36,670 nt of DNA, taken from Rectinema subterraneum (GTDB taxonomy: Bacteria > Spirochaetota > Spirochaetia > Treponematales > Rectinemataceae). The notes below the pieces were generated by a model. It saw only the letters and a program-made list of their open reading frames with translations. It ran no database searches and was not told the origin of the DNA. Location of the stretch: assembly GCA_009768935.1 (NCBI GenBank), contig WESA01000031.1, positions 1-36,670 of the forward strand, in the 5' to 3' direction. Positions 7,165 through 14,226 of this stretch are shown here, in pieces (the first letter of the stretch is position 1; every line of letters starts with the position of its first letter). The position numbers were made by a program, and so were the translations under genes.

Positions 7165-8517
7165 ATGAAACGACGAATGGCATTTGTTATGGTCCTTATT
7201 CTGATTGGGACAAGCGTGTTTGCGCAGTCGAAAGCCGTGTGGGACGCAAAGAACCGTCAATTCCAGATCGAAAAAGGAGCCAAGATTCGCCTTGGCGTCG
7301 ATAATGATAAGGTTGGTGCAGCAATTGTCCAGCTATGGGATCAGTTGCATCCAGAAGCCAAGGGAATTGTGGAGTACATGAATCTCGGCGCCGCAGGATC
7401 AGCCGACCAGATTACTCAGCTTCAGGGTGATGCTCCGGATGTTGTACTCGCTATCGATGGCGAAGTAAGCCGGAATGCTCAATCTCTGTTGCCTCTGCAT
7501 AAAGTGATCGCTGATGCTGCCAAGAGTTTTGCTGTTGAGCCTTTCTTCTCGGGGGCCAATTCAGGCATGGCAGTAAAGTTTATTCCTGTCGCCTATGATG
7601 GTATGACCTTTGCCTGGAACAAGACAATGATGGATGCCTTAAAGCTTGACACCAAAGACGCAAACAAGGATGGCCTGCCCGATGCCTTCGATACGTGGGA
7701 AGAAATCTTCGCTCTGGCCAAAAAATGGCAGACAAGCCGCCCGACTTACAAAGGCAAGCCTGTGACGATCGTCTATCCGATGTGCCTTGATGAAGTTTGG
7801 TCCGGTTATTCGAATCTCACTGCTGGTGGTTGGGAAATTTTCCCGAAAGCAGATCCTGCTAATCCCGGTTTCGATCAAGACAGTTTCCGCGCTGGGCTTG
7901 AATTCATCAAAGCCGCTGCCGATGCCATGATCAGTGTCGAAGTAAACGGTGCGCGAACCCCCGCTGCTTCAATGGTCTGGCGCTGGGATGATGCGCTCAA
8001 TAATGAGACCGCCCCCTTCTTCCTGGTCGGCACATGGATGGATGTCAACGGCGCTGAGACAAAGGGCGGGTACGACATCAAGTTCGGCCCGATGCCCACA
8101 TGGAACGGCAAGCGCCTTACTCCCTTTGTCAAGACAAAGGGCTGGATTATCAATGGCTTTACGAAGTACCCCTCTGCAGCCCATGAGCTCTATCGTATCC
8201 TATATACCCGTGACGGACTCCAGGCAATGGTCAACAATTCTTCTTACATCCCCGCGCTGAAGCCAAATGCCACGAACACTCCGAGCTACCGCGACGATCC
8301 CAACAAGGCCGAGATGGCCAAGGCCTTCGCATTCAATTATCCTGAGCCCTCAATCACCCTGCCTAAAAATCCTGCCAAAAAAGCAATGGATGGCTACTAT
8401 GGTATCGGTGTAAACCTTGAACTCCGCGATACCTGGGATGGGAAGAAGACTCCTGCTGAAGCTCAGGCCAATCTCATCAACCTCTATAATAAGTGGTATG
8501 AGGAAAACAACAAGTAA
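7165..8517 (+). CDS. malE: Maltose/maltodextrin ABC transporter substrate-binding protein
   Basis: A 450-residue extracytoplasmic solute-binding protein (family 1). Residues 1-20 are a Sec signal peptide ending SVFAQ; there is no lipobox Cys, so it should be a soluble periplasmic protein. Visible family features are the early LGVDNDKVGAAIVQLWDQLHPEAKGIVEYMN-type strand-helix, YDGMTFAWNKTMMDALKL in the hinge region, a Ca-loop-like DANKDGLPDAFDTWEE, the aromatic sugar-stacking segment near WEIFPKAD, and the late PAAHELYRIL-type helix. It delivers maltodextrins to MalF-MalG. The ATG at 7165 has AGGAGG eight bases upstream; an ATG at 7161 is out of frame. It is the first gene of malE-malF-malG-malA-like. 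Two hairpins follow it, which should make it more abundant than the membrane parts. No ATPase gene is present here, so a shared MsmK/MalK-type ATPase elsewhere is expected. Confidence 0.92.
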   Translation: MKRRMAFVMVLILIGTSVFAQSKAVWDAKNRQFQIEKGAKIRLGVDNDKVGAAIVQLWDQLHPEAKGIVEYMNLGAAGSADQITQLQGDAPDVVLAIDGEVSRNAQSLLPLHKVIADAAKSFAVEPFFSGANSGMAVKFIPVAYDGMTFAWNKTMMDALKLDTKDANKDGLPDAFDTWEEIFALAKKWQTSRPTYKGKPVTIVYPMCLDEVWSGYSNLTAGGWEIFPKADPANPGFDQDSFRAGLEFIKAAADAMISVEVNGARTPAASMVWRWDDALNNETAPFFLVGTWMDVNGAETKGGYDIKFGPMPTWNGKRLTPFVKTKGWIINGFTKYPSAAHELYRILYTRDGLQAMVNNSSYIPALKPNATNTPSYRDDPNKAEMAKAFAFNYPEPSITLPKNPAKKAMDGYYGIGVNLELRDTWDGKKTPAEAQANLINLYNKWYEENNK

Positions 8518-8539
8518 TCGAGATTTGGCTTTTCAACTT

Positions 8540-8566
8540 GCCCGACCAGCTTGTCGCTGGCCGGGT
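8540..8566 (+). repeat. Inverted repeat (hairpin) downstream of malE
   Basis: CCCGACCAGC (8541-8550) and GCTGGCCGGG (8556-8565) pair over ten positions with one mismatch around a 5-base loop. No T-run follows, so it is better read as an mRNA-stabilising 3' hairpin for malE than as a terminator. Confidence 0.55.
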
Positions 8567-8570
8567 CCGC

Positions 8571-8601
8571 AGGAGCTCTCACTGATGGGGGCTCCTCTTT
8601 T
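8571..8601 (+). terminator. Partial terminator between malE and malF
   Basis: AGGAGCTC (8571-8578) pairs with GGGCTCCT (8589-8596, one G-U), followed by CTTTT. It lies about 60 bases past malE and about 60 before malF. Since malF has no clear promoter of its own, it probably lets some transcripts through. Confidence 0.55.
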
Positions 8602-8658
8602 GCTATAATTGATTCTGTTATTGAATTGTATCGCGATAAACGCGGAGGAGAATGTGCG

Positions 8659-10524
8659 ATGGCCAACGCTCCTATTGCGACCAATAAGCCGAAATCATGG
8701 AAAGCAAAACCACTTGCTGTTGGCATTGCTTCCCTTTTGGTGCCCGGCCTTGGCCAATGGCTCAACCGGCAGAGATTGAAGGCGCTGATATGGTTTTTCA
8801 TTCCTTTGTTCATTCTTGCAATTGAGCTCGGTTCTTCACAATGGGGCCGATACCTCGAGCTGAAGCAAGGCAAGGTTCCACCAGAAGCGCTGGCCACTGC
8901 AGCGTATCAAAATGCTTCAGCAACTCAGGAAGAGACCTCCAGTCAGTCAGATTATATGTCAGCCCTTTTTGGAGATTCTGGGCAGGAAGGGCAGACAGCT
9001 GGCTCGGGTGATCCTTTTGCAGATTCGACAAATGCTCAAGAGAATAACACCCCGGCAGGTTCTGGCGATCCTTTTGCACAAGCCGCGGTCTCTGAAGAAA
9101 ACAACAAGCCCGGCTCTACGTCAGAAGCCAAAGGAGCCGATGCTGAGCAGGGGAATTACTTCAACGCAACCTATGTGTATCCGAACTATCGGCCTGGCGA
9201 ACCACACTATCCGATACGCGATTTCGGCGGCTTTTTTACTCGGGGGATCTGGGGCCTTGTCACGCTGGGACGGCTTGTCATCGATCAGCCCTATGCCGGC
9301 GGCTATATCGAACTATACAATAAAATAAGCCCATGGCTAAGCGCTGATAACTCAATTGTACTCCTTGGCAACGGACTCATCTGTCTCGCGGTACTGCTTA
9401 TTCTGGGTCTTCTATGGGTGCTGGGCGCAATTGATGCCTATTCGACGCGCAAGCGCATTCTATCCAGCGGACAGGTCGAAAGATTTAGCGCTTTCTGGAA
9501 GCGCACGTGGGATTCACTCTATGTGTATATAGTGTCGGCGCCGGCCTTTGTTCTCATTATCATGTTCACCGTGATCCCAATCTTTTTCACATTTTTGCTT
9601 GCGTTCACAAATTATACTTACAAAATCAAACTAGGCGCAAAACTTATTGAATGGGTAGGCTTCGGGACTTTCAGCTATCTGGCTGTGGACCCAGGATGGC
9701 TATCGATTTTTGGCCAAATCTTTCTCTGGACCATTTTTTGGGCATTTATGTCTTCTTTTACTGTATATGCGCTGGGATTCGTCAATGCCATGATTGTAGA
9801 ATCTCCTCTCGTTCGCTACAAAAAGTTCTGGCGCACTATCATGATCCTGCCCTGGGCTATTCCTTCCCTTGTGAGTCTCATGATGTTCAGGAATGCCTTC
9901 GACAAGGACGGTCTTGTCAACCAGTTTCTTTTTGCAACCGGACTGATGGAGCCTGTGTCGAAGTTGCTTTTCAATATCGGCCTGGCGGGGCAAGCCGATC
10001 AGCCAATTTTCTGGTTTCAGCCTATTTACAATGGCAAACTGGCGCGATTCGTTGTAATTTTGGTCAACCTTTGGCTTGGCGCTCCCTACCATATGATGAT
10101 GATCATCGGTGTGCTTTCGACCATCCCCAAGGAGCTCTACGAAGCCGCTGCCATCGATGGGGCATCTGGCAGTCAGCGATTCCGCTATATCACCTTGCCA
10201 ATGGTTCTCAGCGCCACTGTGCCAGCTCTGATCATGACATTCAGTTTCAATTTCAACAATTTCGGTGCCGTATACTTCCTTACGGGAGGTGGGCCGGTGT
10301 GGGATCCTGCAAAAGTACCTGACAGCATGCGCATCGTCGGTTCGGCAATGCCCGGTCAGACTGATATTCTCATTTCGTGGATCTACAAGCTGTCGTTCAC
10401 CAAGGGCTTTGAGCAATACAATGTCGCTGCCGTATACTCGATAATCATTTTCATGATTGTCGGCGGTTTTTCAGTGTTCAACCTCCTTAGATCAAAGAGT
10501 TTCCGCGAGGAGGCAGGAGAATGA
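8659..10524 (+). CDS. malF: Maltodextrin ABC transporter permease MalF with an unusual N-terminal extension
   Basis: A 621-residue inner-membrane permease. The chosen ATG has GGAGGAG eight bases upstream; the longer frame upstream crosses the malE hairpins. The C-terminal 300 residues are the transport core with several membrane helices (SAPAFVLIIMFTVIPIFFTF onward) and the EAA loop EAAAIDGASGSQRFRYITLP, which contacts the ATPase. The first 220 residues are extra: a small hydrophobic module beginning LVPGLGQWLNRQRLKALIWF, then an exported, disordered stretch with the repeat GSGDPFA (two copies, about 20 residues apart), then Pro/Tyr-rich text (YVYPNYRPGEPHYPIRD) and another membrane helix before the core. 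Spirochaete MalF proteins are, to my recollection, often extended in this way. malG starts inside its stop codon (ATGA). Confidence 0.9.
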   Translation: MANAPIATNKPKSWKAKPLAVGIASLLVPGLGQWLNRQRLKALIWFFIPLFILAIELGSSQWGRYLELKQGKVPPEALATAAYQNASATQEETSSQSDYMSALFGDSGQEGQTAGSGDPFADSTNAQENNTPAGSGDPFAQAAVSEENNKPGSTSEAKGADAEQGNYFNATYVYPNYRPGEPHYPIRDFGGFFTRGIWGLVTLGRLVIDQPYAGGYIELYNKISPWLSADNSIVLLGNGLICLAVLLILGLLWVLGAIDAYSTRKRILSSGQVERFSAFWKRTWDSLYVYIVSAPAFVLIIMFTVIPIFFTFLLAFTNYTYKIKLGAKLIEWVGFGTFSYLAVDPGWLSIFGQIFLWTIFWAFMSSFTVYALGFVNAMIVESPLVRYKKFWRTIMILPWAIPSLVSLMMFRNAFDKDGLVNQFLFATGLMEPVSKLLFNIGLAGQADQPIFWFQPIYNGKLARFVVILVNLWLGAPYHMMMIIGVLSTIPKELYEAAAIDGASGSQRFRYITLPMVLSATVPALIMTFSFNFNNFGAVYFLTGGGPVWDPAKVPDSMRIVGSAMPGQTDILISWIYKLSFTKGFEQYNVAAVYSIIIFMIVGGFSVFNLLRSKSFREEAGE

Positions 10525-11429
10525 ATGCTTCTATTACTATCGTCAGTGGCAAGCTCTCCCGCAGGGCCAAGGCGAGACGTACGGGCCTCAAGATCTTTCA
10601 GTACACCTGGCTCGTGCTGACATGTCTGGTCGTGCTGGTACCGATCCTGTGGATGATTGTTGCTTCGTTCACAAGGGGCAAGCTCTTGTCAGGTGTTCCA
10701 CTTTTGCCAAATTTCAAGAATTTTTCTCTTGAGCACTATACGTATCTCTTTACTTACAAAAGCCAGAGCGGCGCAAGATTCTCGGATTTCGTTGCATCAT
10801 TTTTGCGCTCGCTTTCCATTGCGGTCGTCAACACTGCTGCCGTAGTATTGCTGAGCTCAATGACAGGCTTTGTCTTCGCGCGCTTCCGGTTCAGGGGCAA
10901 AAAGTCATTGCTTGTGAGCTTTCTGCTCTTGCAGATGTTCCCGTCGTTCATGGGAATGATTGCCATTTTCATGATCTTTCGGACGTTTGGCTGGCTCAAC
11001 AAGCCGCTGTATCTTGTATTCATATATGCGGCTGGAGCCATTCCCTACAACACCTATCTCATACGCGGCTACATGCGGTCTATTTCTCTGTCGATCGATG
11101 AGGCGGCAATGATTGATGGCGCATCGAAGACGCAGGTGTTTTTCAAGATTATTCTGCCTCTTTCGGGCTCGATTATCGGATTTGTGGCAGTAAACGCCTT
11201 TATGGCACCATGGATGGATTACATGCTGCCCAATCAGTTGCTCGACATGCAGAACCAGACCGTCGCAATCTTTCTTTATCGCCTTACTGATCCATTTATC
11301 ACAATGTACTACAATCCTCTCAATTTCATGGCAGGCGCACTGCTGCTTGCCACGCCGATTACTCTCGTGCAGTTCTATATGCAACGCTTTATTGTATACG
11401 GCATGACGGCAGGAGCTGAAAAAGGTTGA
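10521..11429 (+). CDS. malG: Maltodextrin ABC transporter permease MalG
   Basis: A 302-residue permease of the MalG/binding-protein-dependent transport type. It has a basic N-terminus, six predicted membrane helices (FQYTWLVLTCLVVLVPILWM is the first) and the EAA loop EAAMIDGASKTQVFFKIILP at about residues 193-212. It ends in MQRFIVYGMTAGAEKG; the phrase QRFIVYGMTAGAVKG is typical of sugar-transport MalG/MsmG proteins. It pairs with MalF to form the channel. The ATG overlaps the malF stop by four bases, and the next gene overlaps its stop, so all three are translationally coupled. GAGGAGGCAGGAGA precedes the start inside malF. Confidence 0.93.
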   Translation: MNASITIVSGKLSRRAKARRTGLKIFQYTWLVLTCLVVLVPILWMIVASFTRGKLLSGVPLLPNFKNFSLEHYTYLFTYKSQSGARFSDFVASFLRSLSIAVVNTAAVVLLSSMTGFVFARFRFRGKKSLLVSFLLLQMFPSFMGMIAIFMIFRTFGWLNKPLYLVFIYAAGAIPYNTYLIRGYMRSISLSIDEAAMIDGASKTQVFFKIILPLSGSIIGFVAVNAFMAPWMDYMLPNQLLDMQNQTVAIFLYRLTDPFITMYYNPLNFMAGALLLATPITLVQFYMQRFIVYGMTAGAEKG

Positions 11430-12421
11430 TTGCAAGAAGGCAAGATCGAAAAGCCCCTGACAGACTAATTGAGGCAGGGGAGAGGAACACCATACCTTTG
11501 TGGAATGCCCTACGCTCATGGTGGTCTAATGTAGCTGCAGAGCGCTGCGCGAGCCTGCCATGGCTTTTGGCAATTGTATTTTTTGTGGCATCAAGCCTGG
11601 CGCTCGCTCTTCCTTTTGCTGCAGGGCGATGGCGCGAAGCATCTTTCAATGCAAAAACAGCGCAGTATCCAGGCCTTGGAGCTGCCTTTATGGCGCTTGC
11701 TGAATCGTCCGGCGAGTTTGCAGTACATGATGGGAAATTGATAACAAAGGGTGCGGCCCCGCAGATTCTGTACGTCGGGGACTGGACAGTCGTGTTTGGC
11801 GAGAAAGAGGACCCTGGGGCATGGAATGCTTACAAGGGCAGTGAGTCAAAAGCTCAGCCTGCATCGCCAGGCATGTCGGCTCAACCAGCACCTAGTGCTG
11901 CTCCTAAAGCCCCTGGCGCGCTGCTCTGGTTCGGGGAAAACTGGTTTGCCATTCGCAACCGGCCGGGAGGGGCTGGCTTTGTTTCATCATGGCAGCCTTT
12001 TGAAGGTTTTAACGATGGTCTATTGAAGCGTGCGGCGCAAAATCGCCAAACAATGGCCGATCTCATTGAAGGTATGTTGTTTACTGCGAACTTCAGAGAC
12101 ATGGGAAGCTCTCTGATGACGCTATTTTTGCTGATGTTAGTGCAGAATGGCGTTTATATATTGATATTGGGCTTTCTCCTTTCACTCTCAGCTCTCCGGC
12201 TGGGGCGGTTGCAGAAAGAACCGAGCAGAAAAATCGAACCAGCCAAGGCTATTAAAGTCGCCATCTTCGCAATTGCCGGGCCAGCCTTTCTGACTGGTCT
12301 GGCTGGACTTGCTATTCCCTCTTTATCCACGCCGATGCTGTGGCTCTTCTATTCGCTCGCAGCTGGTATACGGGTATTGGCCATCTATTCAGCGCGATAC
12401 CAAAAAGCGGTCAGGGCTTAA
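11426..12421 (+). CDS. MalA/YvdJ-like membrane protein of the maltodextrin operon (DUF1189-like)
   Basis: A 331-residue membrane protein. It has one membrane helix near residues 43-66 (LPWLLAIVFFVASSLALALP), then about 170 exported residues including a Pro/Ala-rich linker (SAQPAPSAAPKAPG), then four hydrophobic segments near residues 213-325. Its length, topology and place straight after malG resemble the MalA/YvdJ proteins that close maltodextrin operons in Bacillus and lactic bacteria (DUF1189). The sequence match is by eye only and the function of that family is unknown; helping the permease or sensing sugar is a guess. The start is TTG, overlapping the malG stop (TTGA), with AGGAG ten bases upstream. 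The 3' end overlaps the convergent amylase gene by 11 bases. Confidence 0.7.
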   Translation: MIARRQDRKAPDRLIEAGERNTIPLWNALRSWWSNVAAERCASLPWLLAIVFFVASSLALALPFAAGRWREASFNAKTAQYPGLGAAFMALAESSGEFAVHDGKLITKGAAPQILYVGDWTVVFGEKEDPGAWNAYKGSESKAQPASPGMSAQPAPSAAPKAPGALLWFGENWFAIRNRPGGAGFVSSWQPFEGFNDGLLKRAAQNRQTMADLIEGMLFTANFRDMGSSLMTLFLLMLVQNGVYILILGFLLSLSALRLGRLQKEPSRKIEPAKAIKVAIFAIAGPAFLTGLAGLAIPSLSTPMLWLFYSLAAGIRVLAIYSARYQKAVRA

Positions 12422-14117
12422 GAACTTCGAATACTGCTGATGATTCAGCCGGGACCGTGACATCTAAAGCTGCTTGCGATGTCTTGAGCCCAGCACTCCT
12501 GCTCAGCTCCTCATCCGATGCCCAGAGCAGTCGAAGCTGTATGCCTTCCGGCGTTGCTGCATGGAATGGAGTGGTTCCAAGATTGTGAATAACAAGGACT
12601 GTTTGAGCATCATCCCCTCTCAACCACGCGAGAATGGATGCGTTGTCGAAGCCTGGCCATGACACAGGCACATAGCCGCCGCGACGAATCGCAGGGCTTG
12701 CTGCCCTCAGCAGGGAAAGGCTACCGTAGAAATTGGCGAGGCTTTCGGGGTTTTGCAGCTGGATGTCGAGTGGTGACGTGAGGCGGTTCTGCCCCGGTAC
12801 TGCCTTGCCGCTCTTTTTTGCCCAATCAGTGTTCGGAATACCCGGGTGACTAGTCCAGAGAAAGCCGTCACGACGCGAGATATCGTCGTTCTGATAACGG
12901 ATGCCAGTCATACCAAGCTCTTCACCATAGTACACAAAGGGCAGACCGGGCAGGGTCTGGCTTATTGCTGCTGCCAGTTTCGCCTTCGTCAACGCGAGGG
13001 CTTTGGCAGCAAGAGTCGCCTGATTGTCGCCTGATTCCGGCTCTGCTCCTGCTGTTGCATTCAGCCCGAGGCCGCTCAGCAATGTACTCATGGCCCTGTC
13101 CTGGTCATGATTTGTGAGAAGGGGCAAAGGCTGAAAAGACGGTATTCGCTGGTACTGGCGATAATTGTTCAGATATGAATTCGGGAATGCCCCCGGACCC
13201 ATGCGGTTCACTGCATCAATTGTGAGCCTGGCAGCAGGAAAATCGAACAGCCCATCAAACACTGAGGCATATGCCGCGATCTCTGCAGAACTTTCCGTAA
13301 GTACTTCCCCGATGAACATGACATCCGGCTTGATACGCCGGCAATAGCGGCGCAAATCATTCCAGAAACTTTTATTGAGCGCGAGCGTCGGCGTGCCCGC
13401 GGGCATTTCGTTCGGATCGAAGGCATGCTTTGCAGCATCAAAGCGGAAGCCATCAACCCCTTTGCCAATCCAGAAGGCGAGAATGTCCTTGAGTTCGTTT
13501 ACAACATCAGTATTGTCGAGGTTGAGGTCCGGCATGCCTTCCCAGAATGCTGAGAAGTATTCGAATACCGAGCCATCTGGGCGGGTATAACGATAAAACC
13601 TGCCCATGCCGCCTGAGCCGTACTGGGTGCCAGGCTGCTTGGTACGGTAATAGGCAACATAAGGGCTCGACGCAGAGCGCATCGCATCGAGGAACCATGG
13701 ATGCTCTCGCGATGTATGGTTGAACACCATATCCAGAATGATCTTTATGCCGCGGCTGTGCGCGTCGGCGACAAAGTGTTCGAAGTCTTCCATTGTCCCC
13801 AAGCGAGGATCGATCGCCTTGTAATCTTTGACATCATACCCGTGGTAGGAACTCGCCGAATTGATTGGCGAGAGCCAGATAGCTGAAATGCCGAGATCGT
13901 TCCCTCCGAAAGGGTTGCCATCATTGAGATAATTGAGGGCATTGGTAAGGCCTTTGATGTCCCCGTAGCCATCACCATCAGAATCGGCGAAGGAGTAGAT
14001 AAGCACCTGATAGGCTGGCCCCAAAGCATCCTTCCACCAGAGCTGCCCCGATTCCTGGCCGGCGAGCGGCGAGAGTAACGCGATAGCCACAAGCAAAAAT
14101 GCACCTAGTCGTTTCAT
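12411..14117 (-). CDS. Exported alpha-amylase (GH13)
   Basis: A 568-residue protein. The chosen ATG starts a signal peptide (KRLGAFLLVAIALLSPLAGQ) and has AGAGAGG upstream; a TTG eight codons earlier is not needed. There is no lipobox, so it is probably periplasmic or secreted. The GH13 barrel shows the start YQVLIYSFADSDGDGYGDIK, region I DMVFNH, region II GVDGFRFDAAKH (nucleophile Asp), region III FIGEVL (acid/base Glu) and region IV LLTNHDQDR. The aromatic SSYHGYDVKDY and the DGDGYGD calcium-type loop are typical of bacterial alpha-amylases. The C-terminal 90 residues form the usual beta-sandwich (domain C). It cuts internal alpha-1,4 bonds of starch or long maltodextrins outside the cytoplasm. 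It is convergent with the transporter operon and divergent from the debranching enzyme gene. Confidence 0.9.
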   Translation of the reverse strand: MKRLGAFLLVAIALLSPLAGQESGQLWWKDALGPAYQVLIYSFADSDGDGYGDIKGLTNALNYLNDGNPFGGNDLGISAIWLSPINSASSYHGYDVKDYKAIDPRLGTMEDFEHFVADAHSRGIKIILDMVFNHTSREHPWFLDAMRSASSPYVAYYRTKQPGTQYGSGGMGRFYRYTRPDGSVFEYFSAFWEGMPDLNLDNTDVVNELKDILAFWIGKGVDGFRFDAAKHAFDPNEMPAGTPTLALNKSFWNDLRRYCRRIKPDVMFIGEVLTESSAEIAAYASVFDGLFDFPAARLTIDAVNRMGPGAFPNSYLNNYRQYQRIPSFQPLPLLTNHDQDRAMSTLLSGLGLNATAGAEPESGDNQATLAAKALALTKAKLAAAISQTLPGLPFVYYGEELGMTGIRYQNDDISRRDGFLWTSHPGIPNTDWAKKSGKAVPGQNRLTSPLDIQLQNPESLANFYGSLSLLRAASPAIRRGGYVPVSWPGFDNASILAWLRGDDAQTVLVIHNLGTTPFHAATPEGIQLRLLWASDEELSRSAGLKTSQAALDVTVPAESSAVFEVLKP

Positions 14118-14203
14118 TTTAAACCTCTCTGTCTCGAACAAAAGGAGAGTCTATCGGCCCGGTTATTGTCTTTCTTTCTGACTAAAGATAGTAATACACT
14201 GGA

Positions 14204-14215
14204 TTAACCGGTTTT
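14204..14215. promoter_or_regulatory. Predicted maltose-regulon operator between divergent amylase and debranching genes
   Basis: TTAACCGGTTTT contains the 8-bp palindrome AACCGGTT and resembles TAAACCGGTTTA. It lies 12 bases before the rightward ATG and 87 before the leftward one. A weaker partial copy, GCCCGGTTAT, is at 14157-14166 nearer the amylase gene. I could not assign a convincing promoter on either strand; TAATAC at 14192-14197 is a possible -10 box for the rightward gene. Confidence 0.65.
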
Positions 14216-14226
14216 GTGGAGCCTCT

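Noticed and set aside
8540..8601. Riboswitch between malE and malF
   Set aside because: Only two simple hairpins are present, with no conserved aptamer-like core. Hairpin stabilisation plus a partial terminator explains them.
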